Shown here: piece by piece, positions 1-9,605 of the stretch | Layout of the letters: the number at the start of each line of letters is the position of its first letter | Numbering within the stretch: the stretch's first letter is position 1 | DNA from: Streptomyces albiflavescens | GTDB lineage: Bacteria; Actinomycetota; Actinomycetes; Streptomycetales; Streptomycetaceae | Direction of reading: 5' to 3' | Assembly (NCBI RefSeq): GCF_014645835.1 | Contig: NZ_BMMM01000020.1 | Coordinates: 113,233-177,232 of the forward strand | Length of the DNA stretch: 64,000 bases | Notes under the pieces: model-generated | The model's input: the letters and a program-made list of their open reading frames with translations, nothing else | What the model was told of the DNA's origin: nothing | The model's database searches: none | Program-made: the position numbers and the translations under genes

Positions 1-1798
1 GGGCACGGGCTCGATAGCCGTCCGGTACGCGAACGGGTCCACCGCCGACCGGCCGATCGACGTCTCCGTCAACGGCACGGTCGTCGCGTCGAATGTGTCG
101 TTCCCGCCGACGGCGGACTGGGACACCTGGGCGACCAGGACGGTGGCAGCGCCGGTGAATGCGGGCGCCAACACCATCCGTCTGACGGCGACGACCGCCG
201 CGGGTGATCCGAACCTGGACTACGTCGACTTCGATGTCACCGCGGCGGCGGCCGACTATCAGGCCGAGGACGCCACGATCTCGCAGGGCGCGGTGGCGAC
301 GAACCATCTGAACTACACGGGCAGTGGCTTCGCGGACTACACCAACGTGGCTGGTTCGTATGTGGAGTTCACGGTGGACGCGGCGGCTGCCGGGCAGGCC
401 GGGCTGCAGTTCCGGTACGCCAACGGCACCACGACCGACCGCCCGATGGACATCTCGGTGAACGGCACGGTGGTCGCCTCGAACGTGTCGTTCCCGGCCA
501 CCGCGAACTGGGACACCTGGGTCACCAAGACCGTCAACGCCTCCCTGAACGGGGGCACCAACACCATCCGGGCGACCGCGACCACCGCCAACGGCGGCCC
601 CAACCTCGACAAGCTCACCCTCGGCAGCCCCTCGGGCGGCGGAGGCGGTCCTGCCGTTCCCTTCGGGAGTCATCAATTCCCGTACGCGACAGGCACGTTG
701 AAGCCCACGGGTGCGCAGTCGACCCTCGACCAGGCCGTCGTCAGCAAGTACAACGCCTGGAAGTCCGCCTTCGTCAAGCAGAACTGCGGCAACGGCTGGT
801 ACGAGGTGATCTCGCCGGACGCCGACCATCCCTACGTCGCCGAGGCGCAGGGCTACGGCATGGTCGTCAGCGCCCTGATGGCGGGCGCCGACCCGGACGC
901 CAAGAAGATCTTCGACGGCTTGGTCAAGTACATGCTGGCGCATCCCTCGGTGCACAACTCCAACCTGCTCGCCGCCGAGCAGGACTCCTCCTGCACCAGT
1001 GTCGACGGCTCGGACTCGGCGACCGACGGTGACCTCGACGTGGCGTACGGGCTGCTGCTCGCCGACAAGCAGTGGGGGAGCGCGGGAACGTACGACTACA
1101 AGAGCCTGGCCGTGAAGCACATCAACGCCATCAAGGCCGGCGAGGTCAACTCGAGTACCCACCTCATGAAGCTCGGCGACTGGTCCACGTCGGGCGATCA
1201 GTACTACTACATCACGCGCTCCTCGGACTGGATGATCGACCACTTCCGGGCCTTCAGGCGGGCCACCGGCGATGCCGCGTGGGACACGATCCGCAGCGCC
1301 CATCAGAACCTGATCACCAGTCAGCAAGCCAACTACGCGCCGAGCACCGGCCTGTTGGCGGACTTCATCGTCAACACCAACACCACCCCGAAGCCCGCGG
1401 GCGGACAGGTCCTCGAAGGCCCCAACGACGGCGACTACAGCTGGAACGCCTGCCGTGACCCTTGGCGCATCGGCGCCGACGCCGTCACCAGCGGTGACTC
1501 CGTCTCGCTCGCCTCGGCCCGCAAGCTCAACTCCTGGATCAAGTCGAAGACCGGTGGCAACCCCGACAACATCGTCACCGGCTACCACCTCAGCGGTTCC
1601 GCCTACGACAGCGGGCACGACATGGCGTTCACCGCGCCGTTCATCGTGACTGCGATGACCGATTCCGGCTCACAGGCCTGGCTCGACTCCCTGTGGAACA
1701 AGCTCGTCGCCACACCCATCAGCTCCACGCTCTACTACGGCGGCAGCGTCCAGCTCCAGTCGATGATCGTGGCGTCCGGCAACTACTGGGTCCCCTGA
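1..1798 (+). CDS. GH8-family glycosidase with N-terminal CBM modules (5' end outside window)
   Basis: The frame is open from base 2, so the start and signal peptide lie left of the window; 598 residues are visible. The first ~80 are the end of a CBM6/35-type beta-sandwich and ~86-209 a second complete copy. After a Ser-Gly-rich linker, ~220-598 form a GH8 (alpha/alpha)6 barrel. GH8 hallmarks are YVAEAQGYGM, with the probable acid Glu281, and SATDGDLDVAYG, the conserved Asp-rich signature near residue 342. GH8 enzymes cleave beta-1,4-glucan, chitosan or xylan; the substrate cannot be assigned from sequence alone. It is presumably secreted. The neighbour 35 bp downstream carries the same CBM type. 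Confidence 0.88.
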   Translation, partial: GTGSIAVRYANGSTADRPIDVSVNGTVVASNVSFPPTADWDTWATRTVAAPVNAGANTIRLTATTAAGDPNLDYVDFDVTAAAADYQAEDATISQGAVATNHLNYTGSGFADYTNVAGSYVEFTVDAAAAGQAGLQFRYANGTTTDRPMDISVNGTVVASNVSFPATANWDTWVTKTVNASLNGGTNTIRATATTANGGPNLDKLTLGSPSGGGGGPAVPFGSHQFPYATGTLKPTGAQSTLDQAVVSKYNAWKSAFVKQNCGNGWYEVISPDADHPYVAEAQGYGMVVSALMAGADPDAKKIFDGLVKYMLAHPSVHNSNLLAAEQDSSCTSVDGSDSATDGDLDVAYGLLLADKQWGSAGTYDYKSLAVKHINAIKAGEVNSSTHLMKLGDWSTSGDQYYYITRSSDWMIDHFRAFRRATGDAAWDTIRSAHQNLITSQQANYAPSTGLLADFIVNTNTTPKPAGGQVLEGPNDGDYSWNACRDPWRIGADAVTSGDSVSLASARKLNSWIKSKTGGNPDNIVTGYHLSGSAYDSGHDMAFTAPFIVTAMTDSGSQAWLDSLWNKLVATPISSTLYYGGSVQLQSMIVASGNYWVP

Positions 1799-1833
1799 AG
1801 TCACCGCACGCGACATACATGAAGGAGGTTCAC

Positions 1834-4296
1834 ATGCGTATCCGTAGCAAGGCTCTCCGCAGAGTCTGGTTCAGACGCCTCGTGGTCGGCGCCGTCGTGC
1901 TGCTGTGTGCCGGACTCGTCCAGGCCGTCCCGCAGACCGCCTCGGCGGCCCCCACCCGGTACGAGGCGGAGAGCGCGGCCTACACCTCAGGCTCCACCAT
2001 CGACAGCAACTACGCCGGGTACTCCGGGACAGGATTCGTCAACACGCCCAACACGGTGGGCAGTTACCTCGAGTTCACCGTGAACGCCGCCTCCGCGGGC
2101 AGCGCCACGCTCGGCGTGCGCTTCGCCAACGGCACGACCAGCGACCGCCCCGCCGACATCGCCGTCAACGGCACCGTCGTCAAGGCCGGATACTCCTTTC
2201 CGTCCACCACCACCTGGGACGCCTGGACGACCTCGTCCCTGACCGTCCCCGTCAACGCGGGCAGCAACAAGATCCGGCTGACCGCGACCAGCGCGGGCGG
2301 CCTCGCCAACACCGACTACGCCGACTTCGAGGTCTCTGCCGCCACGACCGACTACCAGGCCGAGGACGCCACGATCTCCCAGGGCACGGTGGCGACGAAC
2401 CATCTGAACTACACGGGAACGGGCTTCGTCGACTACACCAACGTCACGGGTTCGTCTGTGGAGTTCACGGTCAGCGCGGTCTCGGCGGGCAGCGCCTCGC
2501 TCGCCTTCCGGTACGCCAACGGCACGACCGTCGACCGGCCGATGGACATCTCCGTGAACGGCACGGTGGTCGCCGCGAACGTGTCCTTTCCGGCCACCGC
2601 CGACTGGGACACCTGGGCCACCAAGACACTCAACGCCGATCTCACGCCAGGCAGCAACAAGATCCGCGCCACGGCCACCACTGCCAACGGTGGCCCCAAC
2701 CTCGACCGGCTGCGCGTGGGTACCGCCGCCGACACCCAGGCACCGACCCGGCCCGGCCAGCCGAGCTGCTCGAACATCGGCGAGGACGCGCTCACCCTGA
2801 GCTGGAGCGCCTCGACCGACAACGTCGGCGTCGTCGCGTACGACCTCTACGAGCACGGCAACAAGATCGGTGAGACGGCGGGCGACATCACGTCCAAGAA
2901 CCTCACCGGACTGACCCCGAACACCACCTACAACCTCACCGTCATCGCCCGCGACGCCGCGGGCAACGCCTCGCTCGCCAGCCCCGCCGTGGACTGCACC
3001 ACGCTGCCGAGCTCCGACACCACGGCCCCGACGACGCCCGGGACGCTCTCCTCGTCCAACGTCACCGCCAACAGCGTCACCCTGGACTGGGGCGCCTCGA
3101 CGGACGACAAGGCCGTCGTCGCGTACGACATCCGCAGCGGAACCACCGTCTACAAGACCGTCACGGGCAACCCGCCCGCGACCTCGACCACCGTCACCGG
3201 GCTCGCCTGCAACAGTCCGTACTCGCTGAACGTGGTGGCGCGCGACGCGGCCGGCAATGTGTCCGCGCAGAGCAACACGGTCAGCTTCACCACGCAGAGC
3301 TGCTCCACCGACGGCGGTGTTCCGTCGTCGATCTCCACCGTCTCCAGCGGCTGGACGATCCCCTGGGGCACCTACTGGATGCCCGACGGGCTGAGCGCCC
3401 TGGTCACCGAACGCGACAGCTTCAAGGTGTTCAAGCTGGCCAAGGACGGCACGAAGACACAGGTGGGGAGCGTGCCCAATGTCGTCACGACGGACGGCGA
3501 GGGCGGTCTGCTCGGTGTCGCGGTCGACCCGAACTGGGACACCAACCACTACGTGTACTTCATGCACACCGCCTCCGAGGGCAACCGCATCGTGCGCATG
3601 ACGTACAACGGCAGCTCCCTGAGCGGCTACACGACCCTGCTCCAGGGCATCAAGAAGAACCGCTACCACAACGGCGGCCGGCTCGCCTTCGGTCCCGACG
3701 GCTACCTGTACGCCTCGACCGGCGACGCCCAGACCTCGTCACTCGCCCAGGACAAGACGTCCCTCAACGGCAAGATCCTGCGCCTGACGACCTCGGGCCA
3801 GCCGGCACCCGGCAACCCGTTCGGCAACTACGTCTACAGCTACGGCCACCGCAACCCGCAGGGCCTCGCCTTCGACCGCAACGGGCGCCTGTGGGAGGCC
3901 GAGTTCGGCAACAGCTCCTACGACGAGCTGAACCTCATCAAGCCGGGCAGCAACTACGGCTGGCCGACCTGCGAGGGCAGCTGCTCCGTCTCCGGCATGA
4001 CCAACCCCAAGAAGACGTGGGCCGTCTCCGAGGCCTCGCCCAGCGGCATCGCGATCGTCCGCAACGTCATCTACATGGCGGCGCTGCGCGGCGAACGCCT
4101 GTGGCGCATCCCGATCAGCGGTGACACGGAGAGCGTCGGCTCGGCGACCGCGTACTACGTCGGCACGTACGGCCGCTTGCGCACCGTCACCAAGGTGCCC
4201 GGCGCGGACCAACTCTGGCTCTCCACTACCAACTGCGACAACAACGGAGGTGCGGCGGACGGCTCGGACAAGATCTTCCGCGTGAGTATCAGCTAG
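1834..4296 (+). CDS. Secreted PQQ-type sugar dehydrogenase with two CBM6/35 and two FnIII domains
   Basis: 820 residues. The start is ATG 1834, 4 nt after an AAGGAGGT-type site at 1821-1829; an in-frame ATG at 1819 is too close to that site. A signal peptide ends near ASAA (residue ~36). CBM-like modules lie at ~40-170 and ~173-296, fibronectin III domains at ~303-390 and ~399-489, and a six-bladed GSDH/sorbosone-dehydrogenase propeller at ~499-820. Propeller motifs include RYHNGGRLAFGPDG (candidate catalytic His612), YGHRNPQGLAFD and GSNYGWP. The family oxidises aldoses with PQQ. The shared CBM type suggests it acts on the same insoluble carbohydrate as the upstream GH8 enzyme (inference). 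Confidence 0.85.
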   Translation: MRIRSKALRRVWFRRLVVGAVVLLCAGLVQAVPQTASAAPTRYEAESAAYTSGSTIDSNYAGYSGTGFVNTPNTVGSYLEFTVNAASAGSATLGVRFANGTTSDRPADIAVNGTVVKAGYSFPSTTTWDAWTTSSLTVPVNAGSNKIRLTATSAGGLANTDYADFEVSAATTDYQAEDATISQGTVATNHLNYTGTGFVDYTNVTGSSVEFTVSAVSAGSASLAFRYANGTTVDRPMDISVNGTVVAANVSFPATADWDTWATKTLNADLTPGSNKIRATATTANGGPNLDRLRVGTAADTQAPTRPGQPSCSNIGEDALTLSWSASTDNVGVVAYDLYEHGNKIGETAGDITSKNLTGLTPNTTYNLTVIARDAAGNASLASPAVDCTTLPSSDTTAPTTPGTLSSSNVTANSVTLDWGASTDDKAVVAYDIRSGTTVYKTVTGNPPATSTTVTGLACNSPYSLNVVARDAAGNVSAQSNTVSFTTQSCSTDGGVPSSISTVSSGWTIPWGTYWMPDGLSALVTERDSFKVFKLAKDGTKTQVGSVPNVVTTDGEGGLLGVAVDPNWDTNHYVYFMHTASEGNRIVRMTYNGSSLSGYTTLLQGIKKNRYHNGGRLAFGPDGYLYASTGDAQTSSLAQDKTSLNGKILRLTTSGQPAPGNPFGNYVYSYGHRNPQGLAFDRNGRLWEAEFGNSSYDELNLIKPGSNYGWPTCEGSCSVSGMTNPKKTWAVSEASPSGIAIVRNVIYMAALRGERLWRIPISGDTESVGSATAYYVGTYGRLRTVTKVPGADQLWLSTTNCDNNGGAADGSDKIFRVSIS

Positions 4297-4367
4297 GACC
4301 TGTTCGGTCGACCATGCCGCAGACGCGCCGATCAGCGCGATACGCGGCCAACCGCGGGCGGGGTGGA

Positions 4368-7300
4368 TCAGGTCCCCGTGAGGCGACCTGCCTCCTCGTC
4401 CGCGGTACGGCCGTCCAGCCGGGCGAGCAGCCGGGGCCGGACCTCGTTTCTCTCGGCTCTGGAGAGCTGCTCGTACATCGCGAGGGCTTCGGCCCAGCAG
4501 GTACGGGCGCGCGCGGACTCACCCCGCTCCTCCATGGCGTCACCCAGCACGATCAGCACGTCGGCCCTGCGCCGGGCACCTCCCACCCGGCCCAGCACGG
4601 CGAGTGACTGCTCCGCCTCCGCGGCCGCGTGGGCGGGCCGGCCCGCGCCGAGATGTATCTCGGCCCGCCGGAAGCGCGCCATGCCCTCCCCGAGGGCCTG
4701 TCCGCACTCCTCGTAGATCCCCAGCGCCTGGTCCAACTGCTCCAGGGCCTCGGGAATCTGCCCCGCCGCGGACAGCGCGAGCCCCAGCGCGTAGCGCGAC
4801 TCGGCGAGCGCGAGCGTGGCGGCCTCGGAGCCGAGCCGCTCGATGGCCTCCTCGGCGAGCGCCACCGCGCTGCGGACATTGCGCAGACTCGCCTCCACAT
4901 GGGACAGCTGGCACAGCGCACTGGCCACACCGAACGGGTTCTCGTCGTCACGGAACCTCGACAGGGCCTCCCGCAGACAACGGTCCGCCTCCGTGTACCT
5001 GCGCTCCTGGAGCGCGATGACACCACGGTCGTACGGTACCCAGGCGCTGGTCACGGGATCGTCGATCGCCACGGCCAGCGCCAGCGCGCGCTGCGCCTCC
5101 GCGTCGGCCTCCCACAGGTTCCCCGCCGTGAGATGGACCGCGGTGAGCGCGGCGCACGCACGGCCCTCCGCCTGGGCGTCCCGAGCCTCGCGCGCGGCAC
5201 GCTGCGCCGCGGCCGCCGTGTCCTGGTACTGGCGGAAGTTCCCGGACCCCACGATGTCCTTCACGCTCCACAACAGATCGATCGACCTGCGCAGTTCGGA
5301 GCCGTGGGCGAGCTGGCGGGCGCAGGACAGGATGCACTGCGCCTCGGAGGCCAGCCAGCGCCTGGCGTCGTCGAGATAGGAGAACTCGACGCCGGGATAC
5401 CGGGCGGGTTCCAGATGCTCCACGCTGCGGTCACCGGGATGCTCCACCGCGTACACCCCGGTCGCGGTGGCCAGGTAGAAGTCGAGCAGGCGGGTCAGTG
5501 CCGCCCCCCGTTCGCTGGGGGGTTGTTCGTCCCGCTCCGCACAGGCGCGGGCGTACAGCCTGGTGAGGTCGTGGTAGCGGTAGCGGCCCGGTGCCGCGGC
5601 CTCCAGGAAGCCGGTGTCGACGAGCGCTTCGAAGATGTCCTCCGTCTCCTCGGGCAGCTGGTCGAGCATGGCGGCGGCCGCGGCGAGTGAGATGTCCGGT
5701 CCGTCGGCGAGGCCGACGAGACGAAACGCGCGCGCCTGCGCCGGATCCAGCTGCCCGTACCCCATCTCGAAAGTCGCCTTGACCGCGAGATCCCCGGCCT
5801 GCAGTTCGTCGAGGCGGCGGCGTTCGTCGGAGAGTTTGGCTGCGAGTACGGACACGGTCCAGGTACGGCGGGCCGCGAGGCGCGAGGCCGCGATCCGGAT
5901 CGCGAGCGGAAGGAAACCGCAGGCGGCGACCACGTCGAGGGCGGCATGGCGTTCGGCGTCGACGCGCTCGGCCCCCACGATCCTGGTGAACAGCTGCAAC
6001 GCCTCGTCCGGACTCATCACATCGAGGTCCACGAGATGGGCCCCGGCCAGATCCACCATGCGGACGCGGCTGGTGACGAGTGTGGCGCACCCGGGAGTGC
6101 TGGGGATCAACGGCCGTACCTGGGCGGCGTCCCGGGCGTTGTCCAGGAGCACCAGCACCCGGCGGTCGTTCAGGACCGAGCGGTACAGCGCCGAACGTTC
6201 CTCCAGCGAGTCGGGGATCGCCGAGTCCTCCATGCCCAGAGCGCGCAGGAAGGAGCCGAGGACCGTCTCGGGCTCCGCCGCCCGGGCCCCGGTCCCTTGC
6301 AGGTCCACGTACAACTGGCCGTCCGGGAAGCTCTGGCGCGCCTGGTGCGCGACGTGCACGGCGAGGGTGGTTTTGCCGACACCTCCGATGCCCGCCAGGG
6401 CGGAGATGGCCATGACGGCGCCAGGTGTGTGGGCAAGGACCTGGCTCAGTTCGCGCACGAAGGCGGCACGCCCGGTGAAGTCGGTGACAGTGGCGGGGAG
6501 TTGTGAGGGACGTACGACAATCGGCGCCGTCTCGCGGTGCGCCTCGGACGGTTCCGCAAGGCCCGGGTCGGCTTGGAGGATGCGTTGCTGCAACCTCTGC
6601 AGTTCGGCCCGCGGGTCCACGCCGAGCTCGTCGGCGAGCAGGCGTCGGGTGTCCGCGTACACGGCCAACGCCTCAGCCTGGCGCCCGCTTCGGTACAGGG
6701 AGAGCATGAGCAGCTCGCGCAGGCGCTCGCGCAAGGGGTGGGCGGCGGTGAGCGCGGTGAGCTCCGAGACCGCCTCCGCGTGGCGGCCGAGTTCCAGGTC
6801 CAAGTCCAGCCTTGTCTCGCAGAGTTGAAGCCGCCACTCCTCCAATCTGACGCGCTGTGCCTCGGCATAGGGGCCCGGCACGCCTGCCAGGGGCTCTCCG
6901 TTCCAGAGCGCGAGGGCCTTGTTGAACGTGTCACGTGCCTGCGCCCGTTCGCCGGCCGCACGGAGTGACTCCGCTTCCGCCACAAGGCGCTGCGCAACCG
7001 CCAGATCGACGGAACCAGCCTCGGTGCGCAGCGCGTACCCGCCGGACTCGCTGGCCAGGACACCTGGGTCGAGCACCTTGCGGAGCCGGGACGCGTACGT
7101 GCGAAGGGCTGCGAGGGCCTGGGACGGAGGCTCGTCGCCCCACAGCGCGTCGATCAGCTCGGCGGCTGTGGCCGTGCGGCCCTCGCGCAGCAACAGGGCG
7201 GCGAGCAGGGCCCGTTGCGGCGGCGAGCCGGTGGGCAGCGCCTCCGCGCCGCGCCACGCCCGAACCGGACCGAGCACACTGAAGCGCAGCGTTGCTGTGC

Positions 7301-8342
7301 CCTCCTCGGGTCGGCCCGGCGGCACGTCCCCGACGGTCGTGTCGGGGACGTGCCACCGGAGCTCCGGCATGCGAGGGCTTCCGGGGTCGGGTGGCGAGAT
7401 CGCCGTCCGCGGCGCTTCTTGCACCCCCCGCCGCATGACATCGGCGCGCCGCGCGGCCTCCGCGAACAGGGCCCTGACCTCGGCGACATGGCGGTCGTCC
7501 TGAGGGCCGCGAGCTCCTTCGCCCTCGACGGCGGCGAGGCTGAGCAGCGCGGCGACCGTCTGCGGATGGTGCGCCCCCACAGTCGCGGCGGCTTTCTGCG
7601 AGGCGACGGCCAGCACGTCCGCGGCGCGTCCCATCCGATCACGGTCTTCGGCGGCCCGCGCGGACTCGAACTCCGCGGTGGCCAGGGCCACCAGCGCCGA
7701 CAGGGACTGCGGGTGTTCGCCGCCGAGCAGGCCCACCAGACGGCGGACGGCGCTTTCGAGGTCGTCCAGCAACGCGTCCGCGTCGTCGTGCCGCCCCTGC
7801 CGCCGCGCCGTCGCCGTCAGGACGGAGGTCACCAGAAGGCGTACGTCCAACTCCTCCTCGGTGTTGTCGACCGCGGCCAGCCGCTCCCGGGCCTGCGCGG
7901 CCGCCTCCGCGGCACCCTCGACATCACCCAGCCGGATCTTGAGCGCCGCGAGATTGGCCAGCGTCCTCGTGGTCGCAGCGCCGCCGCCCGGGTCGAACTG
8001 CAACGCCGAAGACAGTACCGTCGCGGCGGCGGCCAGATACCCGCGATCGGCCAGCGTCACCGCCAGCTGGTTGCGCGAGGCGCTGTCGAGGTTCAGCCCG
8101 TCGGTGTCCCACGCCAGCCGGGACGCCACATGCTGGAGGAGCGCCTGCGACGCACTCTGCAGACCGACGCCGTCGAGCAGTGCGGTGAGGCGCGCCAAGT
8201 CGCGGCTCAGGGCCGGATGGTGCAGCACGCGGTCGTCCGCACGCAGCCGTTCGACGGCGCGGGTGGTCCGTACGGCGGCCGCGCTCTCGCCCCGCAGTGC
8301 GCGGGCGGCGTGGGAGATCGCTTCCTGCCAGACGTCGTTCAT
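4368..8342 (-). CDS. BTAD / NB-ARC / TPR STAND-type regulator (AfsR/SARP-like)
   Basis: 1324 residues. ATG 8342 overlaps the stop of the protease gene (ATGA). Residues ~1-345 are helical and TPR-like (AHHPQTVAALLSLA). An OmpR-type winged helix plus BTAD domain spans ~350-595 (LRFSVLGPVRAWRG onward). An NB-ARC ATPase begins ~625, with Walker A GIGGVGKTT near residue 650 and Walker B RVLVLLDNARD. The C-terminal third is TPR repeats. Isolated SARP regulators activate antibiotic clusters, but no biosynthetic cluster adjoins here. Translational coupling to a Trypco1 protein and a trypsin-like protease instead points to the protease-STAND systems described as bacterial conflict modules. Whether the winged helix binds DNA or only scaffolds is unknown. 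Confidence 0.85.
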   Translation of the reverse strand: MNDVWQEAISHAARALRGESAAAVRTTRAVERLRADDRVLHHPALSRDLARLTALLDGVGLQSASQALLQHVASRLAWDTDGLNLDSASRNQLAVTLADRGYLAAAATVLSSALQFDPGGGAATTRTLANLAALKIRLGDVEGAAEAAAQARERLAAVDNTEEELDVRLLVTSVLTATARRQGRHDDADALLDDLESAVRRLVGLLGGEHPQSLSALVALATAEFESARAAEDRDRMGRAADVLAVASQKAAATVGAHHPQTVAALLSLAAVEGEGARGPQDDRHVAEVRALFAEAARRADVMRRGVQEAPRTAISPPDPGSPRMPELRWHVPDTTVGDVPPGRPEEGTATLRFSVLGPVRAWRGAEALPTGSPPQRALLAALLLREGRTATAAELIDALWGDEPPSQALAALRTYASRLRKVLDPGVLASESGGYALRTEAGSVDLAVAQRLVAEAESLRAAGERAQARDTFNKALALWNGEPLAGVPGPYAEAQRVRLEEWRLQLCETRLDLDLELGRHAEAVSELTALTAAHPLRERLRELLMLSLYRSGRQAEALAVYADTRRLLADELGVDPRAELQRLQQRILQADPGLAEPSEAHRETAPIVVRPSQLPATVTDFTGRAAFVRELSQVLAHTPGAVMAISALAGIGGVGKTTLAVHVAHQARQSFPDGQLYVDLQGTGARAAEPETVLGSFLRALGMEDSAIPDSLEERSALYRSVLNDRRVLVLLDNARDAAQVRPLIPSTPGCATLVTSRVRMVDLAGAHLVDLDVMSPDEALQLFTRIVGAERVDAERHAALDVVAACGFLPLAIRIAASRLAARRTWTVSVLAAKLSDERRRLDELQAGDLAVKATFEMGYGQLDPAQARAFRLVGLADGPDISLAAAAAMLDQLPEETEDIFEALVDTGFLEAAAPGRYRYHDLTRLYARACAERDEQPPSERGAALTRLLDFYLATATGVYAVEHPGDRSVEHLEPARYPGVEFSYLDDARRWLASEAQCILSCARQLAHGSELRRSIDLLWSVKDIVGSGNFRQYQDTAAAAQRAAREARDAQAEGRACAALTAVHLTAGNLWEADAEAQRALALAVAIDDPVTSAWVPYDRGVIALQERRYTEADRCLREALSRFRDDENPFGVASALCQLSHVEASLRNVRSAVALAEEAIERLGSEAATLALAESRYALGLALSAAGQIPEALEQLDQALGIYEECGQALGEGMARFRRAEIHLGAGRPAHAAAEAEQSLAVLGRVGGARRRADVLIVLGDAMEERGESARARTCWAEALAMYEQLSRAERNEVRPRLLARLDGRTADEEAGRLTGT

Positions 8343-9154
8343 GCGCCGCCCCCGTTCCCCTCGCCGTCGATGAGCGCTTTCACGGCCATGAACTTGAGCT
8401 CGGCGATCTGGGACGGATCGATGAGGCTGCGCTGCGCCCATGCGTCGAGCTGGAGCAGGAGCGCCTCCGTGCCCACGAACCGGGCGGGCGTCGCGCCGTC
8501 CTGGACGGGGTGGTCGCGGTCCGGGGCCGGTGGTCTGAGCACGTCGATGAGGTGGACGACATCGAGGTGGTCGAAGCGGCGGATCGCCTCCCTGATGGTG
8601 GCGGCGAAGAGCACGTTGGCGGCGCGGGCCTCGGCGGCCCGGTCGGGGGCCTGCTCGATGAGGATGCCGACGACCGCGGGCTGCCGGGTGCCGTCGTCCC
8701 CCACCCCCTCGACCGGCCCTCCCGAGTAGCCGGAGTAGTCGCCGAGATGCTGGTCCGCCGTGAGCTGCAGCGCTTCGATGGTCGCGCCCCCGACGCAGAG
8801 ATGCTGTGCGGCCCCGGCGCTGACCCGGCCGCTGAGGTGCACGTCGTGCGCGGCGGGCCGGTAGGGGCCGCGCCAGCGGTCCCCGTCGCGGGCGACGTCG
8901 GCCGCGGGGATCGGCAGGGTGACCTGGTGCCCGGCGCCGATCTCGACGAGGGCCAGATCGGCTTCCTTGTCCTGGCGGCAGACGCGGCCCTCGACCCGCT
9001 CCCCGTCGGCCAGTTCGATGCCGACGCTCTCGTCGAGCGACAGGCCGCGCAGACAGTGCAGTGCGGTGAGCACGAACCGGCGGGTGAGCAGGAAGCCGCC
9101 GCCCAGGCGCCGCTGAGCTTGGTAGAGGTCGACCCAGTAGCCCGTGCCCGTCAC
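8339..9154 (-). CDS. Trypsin-like serine protease of the Trypco/STAND operon
   Basis: 271 residues from GTG 9154, which overlaps the upstream stop (GTGA). The chymotrypsin-fold catalytic triad is visible: His in LTALHC, Asp in EADLALVEIG and Ser in GYSGGPV. There is no signal peptide or membrane anchor, so the protease should be cytoplasmic, unlike secreted trypsins. After the protease domain an Asp/Pro-rich linker leads to a ~40-residue helical tail (GTEALLLQLDAWAQRS and on), plausibly an adaptor that contacts the STAND protein (inference). Both junctions are 4-nt overlaps, so the three proteins should be made in coordinated amounts. Confidence 0.82.
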   Translation of the reverse strand: MTGTGYWVDLYQAQRRLGGGFLLTRRFVLTALHCLRGLSLDESVGIELADGERVEGRVCRQDKEADLALVEIGAGHQVTLPIPAADVARDGDRWRGPYRPAAHDVHLSGRVSAGAAQHLCVGGATIEALQLTADQHLGDYSGYSGGPVEGVGDDGTRQPAVVGILIEQAPDRAAEARAANVLFAATIREAIRRFDHLDVVHLIDVLRPPAPDRDHPVQDGATPARFVGTEALLLQLDAWAQRSLIDPSQIAELKFMAVKALIDGEGNGGGA

Positions 9155-9462
9155 GGGTTCCCCGGGGTGCGCTCCACGGTGAGGGTGACCTCGAACGAGG
9201 CCTCCGCGGAAGCCTTGGACAGGATGACCCCGGCCTCGGCCGCGAGGGTCAGACCGAAGGTGACGTCCAGGCTGGTGATCCGCCAGCCGTCGCGCTCGGG
9301 GACCTGCGCCAAGGACTGCTGGGCGATGGAGGAGGCCTGGACGATCGCCTCCTCGATCTCGGCGGCGCGCTCGCCGAGGGACGACGTCGCCCGTGTTCTG
9401 CTGGCGATCTGCCTGTTCCCGGCTGTGTCGAGCGCGACCGTCTCGACCCTGACATCGGCCAT
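9151..9462 (-). CDS. Trypco1 (CU044_2847-like) trypsin-co-occurring protein
   Basis: 103 residues, ATG 9462 behind GGGGGAAG. The protein is small, alternates strand and helix, and has no catalytic motif. Its pattern (SSLGERAAEIEEAIVQAS, then SLDVTFGLTLAAEAGVI and a C-terminal beta strand) fits the trypsin-co-occurring domain 1 family, named for its genomic association with trypsin-like proteases. Its position as first gene of the overlapping three-gene operon supports this. Published inference makes Trypco1 an accessory or sensor in protease-dependent conflict systems; the biochemical role is unknown. The promoter should lie in 9463-9605. Confidence 0.75.
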   Translation of the reverse strand: MADVRVETVALDTAGNRQIASRTRATSSLGERAAEIEEAIVQASSIAQQSLAQVPERDGWRITSLDVTFGLTLAAEAGVILSKASAEASFEVTLTVERTPGNP

Positions 9463-9605
9463 GACCGTACTTCCCCCGTGTGCCCGGCACCTTCGTCGGT
9501 GGTACGTGATCTCGGCGAGAGCCTAGTCGCGCGGCTCGGGCGGTGCGACCGCTTCCGTGGACAAGTCCCGCCCCGGTAAGCCGGCTTGTGTGCGGGCGAC
9601 CCTGT

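Noticed and set aside
1987..3669. Long minus-strand open frame (560 codons) opposite the sugar dehydrogenase
   Set aside because: Val/Arg/Gly-rich translation without domain pattern; it mirrors third-position GC bias of the real plus-strand gene.
4368..9462. BTAD protein considered as a pathway-specific activator of an antibiotic cluster
   Set aside because: No PKS, NRPS, terpene or RiPP genes adjoin; translational coupling is to protease and Trypco1 genes.
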